A program made the translations under genes and the position numbers. Of a stretch of DNA of 64,000 nucleotides, positions 17,039 to 24,114 are shown piece by piece. Below the pieces are notes generated by a model, which worked only from the letters and a program-made list of their open reading frames with translations, made no database searches and was not told the DNA's origin. The DNA is from Bombilactobacillus thymidiniphilus (GTDB lineage: Bacteria; Bacillota; Bacilli; Lactobacillales; Lactobacillaceae), in the NCBI RefSeq assembly GCF_023380245.1, contig NZ_CP093365.1, forward strand, positions 1,240,001 to 1,304,000. Reading direction: 5' to 3'. Every line of letters starts with the position of its first letter. Position 1 is the first letter of the stretch.

Positions 17039-19846
17039 ATGAAGATTATGCATATTTTAGTTAACCATATGTCCGAGCCTTTGGGCTTTGAATTAAAAAA
17101 TTTACGAATTGAATTTCAAGTACAGCAAGATCATGCCAACAATATAAAATTACAAAAAAAAATCCAAATTTATCTCGATTCACCAAATTCACTGGAGTAT
17201 CAAACTGATTGGCAAGATTTTCCTAATAATTATTTTAATGTGGATTTGGATTTACAACCTCGAACTCGTTATCAAGTAGTGATAAGTATACGTAGTGTTA
17301 ACCAAGAAATTCAAGCCCAGACTTGGTTTGAAACTGGTAAAATGTCCGAACCCTTTAGTGCACATTGGATTGGTAACGCTGATATAGATAGCGCTAATAT
17401 TATTTTACAACGAGAATTAGCGATTAATAAACCTTTAAAAAAAGCTCGACTATATATTAGTGGCTTGGGCTTATATGAGACTTATATTGATGGTCAAAAG
17501 GTTGGTCAGGAATATTTAACACCAGGCGTTAGTGCTTATGATCAATTTGTACAAGTCCAAACTTATGATATAACAAGACAATTGGTAACAATGCGCACAC
17601 ACAAGTTGTGTATTGGTTGTGGTGATGGCTGGTACAAAGGCAATTTTGGTTTTGATGGTGGGCAAGATTGTATTTACGGCAATCGCCAACAAGCAATTGC
17701 AGAATATCATTTAGATTTTACTGATGGCAGTCATCAAGTAATAATTACTGATCAAAATTGGCAAACAACGACAGGTCCTATCAAAAAAGCTGCGATTTAT
17801 TATGGTGAAGACTACGATGCTACTGATTTATTGAAAGATTGGCAGCCAGTCGAACTCATTGAGCAATCTAAAACTGTTTTAAGAGATCGGTTAAGTTTGC
17901 CAATCACTGTTAATCAACGTCTGGTCCCTAAGCTTATTCAGACACCTTCTGGGGAACAGATTTTAGATTTTGGACAAAATCAAGCGGGCTGGATAGAGTT
18001 TTATAATCGCGAGCCATCAGGAATTAAATTGAGTTTTGAAATGGGTGAAATTCTGCAAAATGGTGAATTTTATCGCGATAATTTACGTGAAGCGCGGGCT
18101 ACATTTACTTATGTATCTAATGGTAAATCTGAATGGGTGCGTCCGCATTTTACTTATTTTGGGTATCGTTATGTCAAAGTTAGTGGCAATACCTTGCCTT
18201 TGAATGCTGAAGATTACCAAGCGGCAGTTTTATGTTCACAAATGGAGGATACGGGGAGTATTACAACTAATTCTTCTTTAGTTAATCGATTATTTAAAAA
18301 CGTTATCTGGGGACAACGCAGTAATTTTTTAGATATTCCAACTGATTGTCCGCAACGTGATGAGCGATTAGGTTGGACTGGTGATGCTAATATTTTTTCA
18401 CAAACAGCTGCTTATAATATGAATGTTTTCGCCTTTTTTAAAAAATATGCGCATGACATTGCTTTAGAACAGCAACAAAACGATGGTTTTGTGCCAATGT
18501 ATGCGCCTGCGATGGGACAAAAAGATGGCGGCGCAGCGGTTTGGGCGGATGCAGCAACAATGATTCCCTGGAATATGTATCAAATCTATGGTGATCCAGC
18601 TATTTTAAGGCAAAATTATTCGCAAATGAAAGCTTGGGTAGATTGGATTAGTCAACATACCACAACGCCTAATTTGTGGACAGGGACTTTTCAATTCGGT
18701 GATTGGCTAGCCCTTGATGGTGAGAACCCTGGCAAACCAACAGGCAAGACTGATGAGGATTTTATCGCATCAATTTATTATTATTGTTCCACTAACATTG
18801 TGGCGCAAACGGCTCAATTGCTAAAGGATCCGGCTAATTATCGACGCTATTTAGCACAAGCCCGTAACATTAAAAAAGCTATTCAACAAGAATATATTAC
18901 TGCTAATGGGCGCTTAGCTATTGATTCGCAAACTGCTTACTCTTTAGCACTGTGTTTTGATATTGTCACACAGGAGCAAAAAGAACATGTAGTAGCGGAT
19001 TTAGTTCGGCGTATTAATTTAGATAAGCAGCATTTGACGACAGGTTTTGTTGGTACACCATATTTATGTCAGGCATTGTCTGATAACGGACAACATAAAT
19101 TGGCTACAACAATCTTTTTGAATGAAGATTTTCCAAGTTGGCTGTATGCTGTTAAACTTGGTGCGACAACTGTTTGGGAACGCTGGGACTCTGTGCAAGC
19201 TGATGGAACTATTAATTCGCAAGGAATGAATTCGTTAAATCATTATAGCATTGGCGCTATCATGGCTTGGGCATACAAATATTTATTAGGTATTAAAGCC
19301 CAAACCCCGGGTTTTCAAAAAACTACTTTTTCACCGCAATTTGATTATCGCTTGCCTAGAGTAGAAGGCAGCTTTCAGACTTCTTATGGTAAAATAGCTG
19401 TCCAAAGTGCAATTGAAACTGATGAACAGCATACAATTTTGATCAAATTGGTAGTACCCATAGGAGTTGATCTACAAGTCTTTTTGCCACGCTCCCAACA
19501 GCAAATAATTAGTGTAAATCAACAAGAAAAAATTGGTGATGGTTTCTGGTTGTCATCTGGTGAATATCAGATTTCATATCAACCTACGTTAGATTATATT
19601 GAACGCTATACGCCTCAAACGCCAGTAAAGCAAATCTTGGTAGATCAAGATTTAGTGGCACAAATTATGGATATTGATCCAGTGCTTAATTTTTTTGTGC
19701 AAGATCCACAGGCTATTGATAATTTTGGTTCGATGAGTTTGACAGAAATGAATACTACATTTCCATTTATCAATATCTCTGAACAACATTTACAACAAAT
19801 TAATGATTTATTAACGCAAACTGAAATTTTAAGTGAAAGAAAGTAG
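17039..19846 (+). CDS. Alpha-L-rhamnosidase (GH78)
   Basis: Releases terminal alpha-L-rhamnose from plant glycosides. The 935-aa protein has the N-terminal beta domains of bacterial rhamnosidases (IYISGLGLYETYIDG-type segment, LTPG) and the (alpha/alpha)6 barrel with the GH78 signature DIPTDCPQRDERLGWTGDA; the Glu near residue 442 is the expected acid. WADAATMIPW and the TTVWERWDS segment complete the active-site region. No signal peptide is visible, so the substrate must be imported. It lies 23 nt behind GH3. The last 60 residues are an extension I do not recognise. Confidence 0.93.
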   Translation: MKIMHILVNHMSEPLGFELKNLRIEFQVQQDHANNIKLQKKIQIYLDSPNSLEYQTDWQDFPNNYFNVDLDLQPRTRYQVVISIRSVNQEIQAQTWFETGKMSEPFSAHWIGNADIDSANIILQRELAINKPLKKARLYISGLGLYETYIDGQKVGQEYLTPGVSAYDQFVQVQTYDITRQLVTMRTHKLCIGCGDGWYKGNFGFDGGQDCIYGNRQQAIAEYHLDFTDGSHQVIITDQNWQTTTGPIKKAAIYYGEDYDATDLLKDWQPVELIEQSKTVLRDRLSLPITVNQRLVPKLIQTPSGEQILDFGQNQAGWIEFYNREPSGIKLSFEMGEILQNGEFYRDNLREARATFTYVSNGKSEWVRPHFTYFGYRYVKVSGNTLPLNAEDYQAAVLCSQMEDTGSITTNSSLVNRLFKNVIWGQRSNFLDIPTDCPQRDERLGWTGDANIFSQTAAYNMNVFAFFKKYAHDIALEQQQNDGFVPMYAPAMGQKDGGAAVWADAATMIPWNMYQIYGDPAILRQNYSQMKAWVDWISQHTTTPNLWTGTFQFGDWLALDGENPGKPTGKTDEDFIASIYYYCSTNIVAQTAQLLKDPANYRRYLAQARNIKKAIQQEYITANGRLAIDSQTAYSLALCFDIVTQEQKEHVVADLVRRINLDKQHLTTGFVGTPYLCQALSDNGQHKLATTIFLNEDFPSWLYAVKLGATTVWERWDSVQADGTINSQGMNSLNHYSIGAIMAWAYKYLLGIKAQTPGFQKTTFSPQFDYRLPRVEGSFQTSYGKIAVQSAIETDEQHTILIKLVVPIGVDLQVFLPRSQQQIISVNQQEKIGDGFWLSSGEYQISYQPTLDYIERYTPQTPVKQILVDQDLVAQIMDIDPVLNFFVQDPQAIDNFGSMSLTEMNTTFPFINISEQHLQQINDLLTQTEILSERK

Positions 19847-19854
19847 GTTAAATA

Positions 19855-20508
19855 ATGATTAAGGGCGCTTTATTTGATTTAGATGGAGTAATTGCTGACA
19901 CTTCACGATATCATTTTCAAGCTTGGCAACAATTGGTTCAATCGCAATGGCAAAAAAAATTACCAGCGACTTTTGAACAGCAGACCAAGGGCGTTAGTCG
20001 CACCGATTCCTTGCAAAAAATAATAACTTTTTTGCAAATCAACGTCACTGAAGAAGAATTCAATAACTTATTAGCTATTAAAAATAAGATGTATTTACGA
20101 CTATTGGCAGATTTGACACCAGCTAATATATTGCCTGGAATTACTACATTATTGTCTAATTTACGTCATCAAAAAATCAAAATAGCTTTAGCTTCAGCTA
20201 GCCAAAATGCACCATTAATTTTAAAAAAATTAAATTTATTATCTAGTTTTGATTACTTAGCTGATCCCACAAAAGTTAAGGCTGGCAAACCGGCGCCAGA
20301 TATCTTTTTAGAGGCAGCGGCGGGAATTAAAATTCATCCACAAGATTGCTTCGGATTGGAAGATTCTATTGCTGGCATCGATGCCATTAATGCTGCCGAA
20401 GTTTTTTCTGTGGGTGTGGGATCACAAACGGAGCTTCACGCAGCCAATTTATTATTCGCAACTACTAATGATATAAGTTTAGATACAATAGAACAAAAGT
20501 TTAAGTAA
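19855..20508 (+). CDS. pgmB: Beta-phosphoglucomutase (HAD superfamily)
   Basis: Converts beta-glucose 1-phosphate to glucose 6-phosphate. The nucleophile Asp8 and acid/base Asp10 are in FDLDGVIADTSRYHF, the cap-domain segment follows, and KAGKPAPDIF and LEDSIAGIDA carry the remaining HAD motifs. Length 217 aa is exact for the family. It lies 8 nt behind the rhamnosidase, so the three genes form an operon. A beta-phosphoglucomutase normally pairs with a phosphorylase making beta-glucose 1-phosphate; none but the GH3 enzyme is visible here. Confidence 0.9.
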   Translation: MIKGALFDLDGVIADTSRYHFQAWQQLVQSQWQKKLPATFEQQTKGVSRTDSLQKIITFLQINVTEEEFNNLLAIKNKMYLRLLADLTPANILPGITTLLSNLRHQKIKIALASASQNAPLILKKLNLLSSFDYLADPTKVKAGKPAPDIFLEAAAGIKIHPQDCFGLEDSIAGIDAINAAEVFSVGVGSQTELHAANLLFATTNDISLDTIEQKFK

Positions 20509-20630
20509 TGAAACTATAAAACGTAATTTACTTATAATTATTTTTTTATTATAATGAGTGATAAGTTGAGATTTGATGACTAATTATATATTACACAATC
20601 TTTTTTATTAAGGTGTGTATATTGATTTTA

Positions 20631-20666
20631 ATTGTCGTTAATCAAGTAAATATTGTCGTTTATCAA
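20631..20666 (+). promoter_or_regulatory. Direct repeat, candidate LytTR regulator binding site
   Basis: ATTGTCGTTAATCAA (20631-20645) and ATTGTCGTTTATCAA (20652-20666) agree at 14 of 15 positions and repeat with a 21-bp period, two helical turns. LytTR-domain response regulators of the PlnC/PlnD and ComE type bind such pairs. The pair lies just upstream of a TATAAT at 20695-20700 that lacks a good -35 box, as in activated promoters. Confidence 0.65.
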
Positions 20667-20694
20667 TAAAACTATGAATATTTTTTGATTATTG

Positions 20695-20700
20695 TATAAT
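20695..20700 (+). promoter_or_regulatory. -10 box of a putative activated promoter
   Basis: TATAAT 28 nt after the direct repeat. The expected -35 position (20672-20677, CTATGA) is poor, so transcription would depend on an activator. The transcript would begin near 20707, about 380 nt before the LytTR gene. Confidence 0.5.
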
Positions 20701-20730
20701 GTTTGTTGTGTGGAAGGAGGTAATTATATT

Positions 20731-20754
20731 TTGCTTGAATTTTATTTATCATAG
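20731..20754 (+). other. Possible 7-codon open frame behind a strong ribosome binding site
   Basis: AAGGAGG at 20714-20720 is followed 10 nt later by TTG and six sense codons (peptide MLEFYLS) and TAG. Such a strong ribosome binding site without a gene suggests a leader peptide or the remains of a decayed gene. The rest of the 20509-21085 gap is AT-rich with no convincing coding frame. Confidence 0.3.
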
Positions 20755-21085
20755 AAACTTAACTTTGGGGGAAGATATAGTTTTTTATTTTAAATGAAAT
20801 ATATACAAATATATTTTTTATTGAGTTACTTTTAATAATTTAAGCATTATTATTTTAAATGAAATGACTTTTGTTCTAATATATAAATGGTGAATCGGGG
20901 ATTCGTGGTAATAGCAAATATATTCAAGATTGTTATAGATATTTGAATATTGGAATTTTAAACTGAATCACAAAATATGGTTAAATAGGAATTTGTTATT
21001 AGTTGGTTAATAGTGTTAGACTCAAAAGTGCTTTTATATGACAACCGTTTACAGATAGCAATTAATTATTTCGGAGGAGCTCACC

Positions 21086-21835
21086 TTGTATCCAGTTTAT
21101 TTGCTGGAAGATGATTTTAAACAGCAAGAAGAATACAGTTCTATAATTAAAAATGCCATTAAGAAAAACAAATGTGATATGCAGTTGGTTTGTCGGACGA
21201 TGTCACCACTAGAGCTGATATCAATGGCCCAAGCGCAAGAAGGCAATGATGGTTTGTTCTTTTTAGACATGGAAATTGGTGATAATCGGCAAGCTGGTTT
21301 GCAGACAGCAATTCAAATTCGAGAGTTGCTACCGTTTTCTCAGATTGTTTTTATCACTGTTCATGAAGAATTAGCTTTTTTGACTTTAGAAAATCGTGTA
21401 GCTCCAATGGATTATGTCATTAAGGATCAAGATTCGAACCAAGTTGCTAAGAAAATTAGTGAAAACATTGTTCGTGTTTCTGCTATGTTTCAGAAAAGTG
21501 ACTATAATCATCCTAAAATGTTTACTTATCGTGTGGGGCAGCGTTACCATTCTTTGCCGTTAGATGATATTATGTTTTTTTCTACAAATAAAACTTTGCG
21601 TGGGCATGTGTTGTGGCATACTGCCGACCAAGAAGCTGAGTTTTTAGGAAGTTTGACTGAGCTGAATCATCGTTATCAGAATCAGAATTTTTTCAGGTGC
21701 GATAGGAGCTATTTAGTTAATTTAAATCAAAAATGTTCTTTTGATAATGAGACTAGAAAGATTAGTTTTGCTGATGGCAGCGAAGCTTACGTAGCTTCTC
21801 GCAAGGTGCACGAATTTTTACAAAGATTTCAATAA
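21086..21835 (+). CDS. LytTR-type response regulator (AgrA/ComE/PlnD family)
   Basis: A 249-aa regulator with an N-terminal receiver (acidic pair E8/D9-D10, phospho-acceptor Asp61 in FFLDMEIGD, Lys in YVIKDQD) and a C-terminal LytTR DNA-binding domain (about 145-245, with FFSTNK, FFRCDRSYLVNL and RKISFADGS). TTG at 21086 follows CGGAGGAG. No histidine kinase or pheromone gene lies beside it, which is unusual because these regulators normally work in peptide-sensing trios. It may drive its own promoter through the upstream direct repeat. A terminator follows. Confidence 0.9.
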   Translation: MYPVYLLEDDFKQQEEYSSIIKNAIKKNKCDMQLVCRTMSPLELISMAQAQEGNDGLFFLDMEIGDNRQAGLQTAIQIRELLPFSQIVFITVHEELAFLTLENRVAPMDYVIKDQDSNQVAKKISENIVRVSAMFQKSDYNHPKMFTYRVGQRYHSLPLDDIMFFSTNKTLRGHVLWHTADQEAEFLGSLTELNHRYQNQNFFRCDRSYLVNLNQKCSFDNETRKISFADGSEAYVASRKVHEFLQRFQ

Positions 21836-21838
21836 AAT

Positions 21839-21873
21839 AAAAACACTTTCTTTGTTGCTGAAAGTGTTTTTTT
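21839..21873 (+). terminator. Terminator after the LytTR gene
   Basis: Stem AAACACTTTC / GAAAGTGTTT with a 9-nt loop and seven T, starting 4 nt after the stop codon. Confidence 0.9.
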
Positions 21874-21916
21874 ATGGTTTTATTTAAATATAAGTTTATG
21901 TGAAGGATGTGTTATA

Positions 21917-22222
21917 TTGTCTGAAATTTTACCTATTGGTTCTGTTGTGACACTCAAAGGAGAAAATGCAACACCGGTCATGGTTACAAGCCGGGCTGCT
22001 ATATATCAAGAGATTAGTAATAAAACAGGTTATTTCGATTATTCAGCTGTTTTATACCCAGATGGTGTTGAAGATCCCCAAGATTTTATTTTTTTTAATC
22101 GTGAAGATATAGCTGAGCTATTATTTAAGGGTTTTGTTAATGCTGAAGAAAGTGAATTTGCACAACATTACGATCAATTAGTTAACGATAGCGGTTATCC
22201 TAAATTGCATATCAAGGATTGA
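21917..22222 (+). CDS. DUF4176 domain protein
   Basis: A 101-aa protein fitting the DUF4176 family: LPIGSVVTLKG at the start, then YFDYSAVLYPDG and FFNREDIAELLFKGF. Members are often encoded in type VII secretion loci beside LXG toxins, but no such genes occur here. TTG at 21917 has AAGGA 9 nt upstream. It stands between two terminators and so forms its own transcript. Function is unknown. Confidence 0.8.
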   Translation: MSEILPIGSVVTLKGENATPVMVTSRAAIYQEISNKTGYFDYSAVLYPDGVEDPQDFIFFNREDIAELLFKGFVNAEESEFAQHYDQLVNDSGYPKLHIKD

Positions 22223-22233
22223 TTTTATTAAAT

Positions 22234-22289
22234 AAAAAATGATATGTTCTACGAAATTAGTCCAAAATTTCGCTAGCATATCATTTTTT
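22234..22289. terminator. Bidirectional terminator, DUF4176 gene / clpP
   Basis: A long interrupted inverted repeat: outer arms AAAAAATGATATG / CATATCATTTTTT and inner arms CGAAATT / AATTTCG. It lies between the convergent genes and has T-runs on both strands. Confidence 0.85.
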
Positions 22290-22292
22290 CAT

Positions 22293-22880
22293 TTAATTAT
22301 TTTGACTGTTGACCATAATATCGTCGATTAAACCATATTCTTTAGCTTCAGGAGCTGTTAAATAGTTATCGCGTTCAGTATCTTTTTTAATTGTTTCAAT
22401 ATCTTGACCGGAATTATCGGCTAGAATTTTATTTAAACGACTTCTGGTTTTGAGAATTTCTTCTGCAACAATTTCAATTTCAGTTTGCTGACCTTGGGCA
22501 CCGCCGGACGGTTGGTGGATTAACACAGTAGAATTAGGTAGTGCAAAACGTTTGCCACGCGTTCCAGAAGATAATAGAACACTAGCCATTGAAGCGGCCA
22601 TACCCATAGCAATTGTTTGTACATCAGCTTTAACAAAGTTCATAGTATCCATGATTGCTAATCCAGCAGTAACCGATCCACCTGGTGAATTAATATACAT
22701 ATAAATATCTTTCTCAGAATCTTGAGCATCTAAGAAAAGCAATTGTGCAATAATTGTATTAGCCATTTCGTCGTTAACTTCGCCGGAAAGCATAATGATT
22801 CGATCTTTTAAAAGGCGTGAATAAATATCGTAAGCGCGTTCACCACGCGAATTTTGTTCAATAACTGTAGGAACTAACAT
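22293..22880 (-). CDS. clpP: ATP-dependent Clp protease proteolytic subunit
   Basis: The serine protease core that degrades proteins fed by Clp ATPases. The catalytic Ser97 is in MGMAASMAS and His122 in LIHQPSGG; the Asp lies in the ERDNYL region. The 195-aa length is standard. ATG at 22880 follows GGGAGG; the longer frame starting at 22910 begins before this site. A promoter-like pair lies upstream. Only a half CtsR-like motif was seen, so heat-shock control is not shown. Confidence 0.97.
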   Translation of the reverse strand: MLVPTVIEQNSRGERAYDIYSRLLKDRIIMLSGEVNDEMANTIIAQLLFLDAQDSEKDIYMYINSPGGSVTAGLAIMDTMNFVKADVQTIAMGMAASMASVLLSSGTRGKRFALPNSTVLIHQPSGGAQGQQTEIEIVAEEILKTRSRLNKILADNSGQDIETIKKDTERDNYLTAPEAKEYGLIDDIMVNSQNN

Positions 22881-22924
22881 ATAAAAACCTCCCAATGTTT
22901 TGGCACTCATAGTATCACTCTGCT

Positions 22925-22952
22925 AATTTATCACACATCTAGTAAATGTCAA
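22925..22952 (-). promoter_or_regulatory. Putative clpP promoter
   Basis: On the minus strand TTGACA (22947-22952) and TAAATT (22925-22930) are separated by 16 bp, about 45 nt upstream of the clpP start. Confidence 0.5.
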
Positions 22953-22979
22953 ATTGTTTTTACTATAATATATGAAAAT

Positions 22980-23001
22980 AAAAAACCACCATAGGTGGTT
23001 T
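22980..23001 (-). terminator. Terminator of the FMN reductase gene
   Basis: Stem AACCACC / GGTGGTT with a 3-nt loop; on the minus strand a T-run follows. It begins 6 nt past the stop codon. Confidence 0.85.
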
Positions 23002-23006
23002 AATTA

Positions 23007-23561
23007 TTAATACCGTTGGATTAAATCAACGAACGCATCTACAATTGATTTTAAGAAGTTTTTAGTATCTCGATTGGTGATTGTGCCATCTTCATTAATG
23101 AAGTTAGTAACATTGCCTAAATAGGCTTCTGGCTGTTGCAGTGTTGGCATGTTTAAGAATACCAATGATTGGCGTAAATGATGATTAGCGCCAAAAGCTC
23201 CAGGAGCCCCAGGAGATAAGCTGACAATAGCAGCTGGTTTACCATTCCAAACACTTTTACCGTATGGTCTAGAACCAACGTCAATTGCGTTTTTTAAAAC
23301 GGCCGGAACACTGCGGTTGTATTCAGGGGTAACGAACAAAATTGCATCAACATTTTTAACTTCCTGACGAAAGCGCTGATAACTTTCAGGTTCTTGCAAA
23401 TCACCATCTTCAAAATCTTGATTGAATAATGGCAAATCACCAATTTCAATGAATTTAGTTGTGAAATCAGCTGGAAACATAGTTGACATTTCCTTACCGA
23501 CTACTTTAGAAAAAGACTTCTTTCTTAAACTACCTACTAGAATTCCAATAGTTTTAGTCAT
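23007..23561 (-). CDS. NADPH-dependent FMN reductase family protein
   Basis: A 184-aa flavodoxin-like oxidoreductase of the NADPH-dependent FMN/azo-reductase group. GSLRKKSFSK binds the FMN phosphate, FVTPEYNRSVPAVLKNAIDVGSR is the family signature, and SPGAPGAFGA follows. It probably reduces flavins or quinones in the cytoplasm. ATG at 23561 has AGGAGG upstream; the frame extends six codons further but through the ribosome binding site. Confidence 0.92.
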   Translation of the reverse strand: MTKTIGILVGSLRKKSFSKVVGKEMSTMFPADFTTKFIEIGDLPLFNQDFEDGDLQEPESYQRFRQEVKNVDAILFVTPEYNRSVPAVLKNAIDVGSRPYGKSVWNGKPAAIVSLSPGAPGAFGANHHLRQSLVFLNMPTLQQPEAYLGNVTNFINEDGTITNRDTKNFLKSIVDAFVDLIQRY

Positions 23562-23733
23562 ATTAAAATTCCTCCTCATTTATAATTACAAGGCAAATTA
23601 TACATGATTTTCAAATAAAAGTGTTGTAGAAGGCCTTATCAAAAAGCAAATTTATTATTTTTAAATTTTGAATATCTAAATTAGATCAATAAATCGAAAT
23701 ATATTTACCATTTTATTTTATAGTAATTAGGTA

Positions 23734-23762
23734 TTGTCAAATTGTATGTAAAAATGTAAAAT
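23734..23762 (+). promoter_or_regulatory. Promoter of tRNA-Arg(CCG)
   Basis: TTGTCA at 23734-23739 and TAAAAT at 23757-23762 with 17-bp spacing, ending 11 nt before the tRNA. Confidence 0.6.
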
Positions 23763-23773
23763 ATAAAAGTATT

Positions 23774-23845
23774 GCGCCGCTAGTGTAATGGATAGCACAC
23801 AAGATTCCGGTTCTTGGGATCTGGGTTCGACTCCCAGGTGGCGCA
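23774..23845 (+). tRNA. tRNA-Arg(CCG)
   Basis: Complete cloverleaf with acceptor arms GCGCCGC and GTGGCGC (one G-T pair), discriminator A, anticodon loop TTCCGGT giving anticodon CCG (reads CGG), and T-arm CTGGG-TTCGACT-CCCAG. CCA is not encoded. Confidence 0.95.
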
Positions 23846-23858
23846 TTGAAGCAATATT

Positions 23859-23896
23859 TAACCACAACTCAACCATTGAGCTGTGGTTTTTATTTT
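23859..23896 (+). terminator. Terminator after tRNA-Arg(CCG)
   Basis: AACCACAACTCAA pairs with TTGAGCTGTGGTT (one mismatch) around a short loop and is followed by a T-rich run. Confidence 0.85.
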
Positions 23897-23986
23897 TGTG
23901 TTTTCTACTTGTTAGAAATCATTTTAGATATTAGATTAAATAGTTACTTATTTTGTAGTTTACCGGGTAAAATCCAATAGCTTTTA

Positions 23987-24015
23987 TTGCAAATAATAAT
24001 TTTAGTTGTTATAAT
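23987..24015 (+). promoter_or_regulatory. Promoter of the cggR-glycolytic operon
   Basis: TTGCAA at 23987-23992 and TATAAT at 24010-24015, spaced 17 bp, place the start point near 24022, about 45 nt upstream of the CggR operator. Confidence 0.7.
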
Positions 24016-24064
24016 TTCCTTGTGAGTTGAAGGATTGACACTCACATATATTTTTTTGATTGGA

Positions 24065-24100
24065 TGGGTCTTGTTATGCCACACAGGGACATAAACGGTC
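24065..24100 (+). promoter_or_regulatory. CggR operator
   Basis: The Bacillus CggR operator is CGGGAC-N6-TGTC-N4-CGGGAC-N6-TGTC. Here TGGGTC-N6-TGCC-N4-AGGGAC-N6-GGTC keeps the spacing exactly and 15 of the 20 defined bases. It lies downstream of the promoter, where CggR acts as a roadblock. Confidence 0.65.
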
Positions 24101-24114
24101 CCAGTGATGAATTC

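Noticed and set aside
21036-21052. cre site before the LytTR gene (TGACAACCGTTTACA)
   Set aside because: Only the right half fits; the left half has one extra base and several mismatches.
22925-22960. CtsR box before clpP
   Set aside because: Only one half (TTTGACA) is present; the second heptamer is missing, and it is explained by the -35 box.
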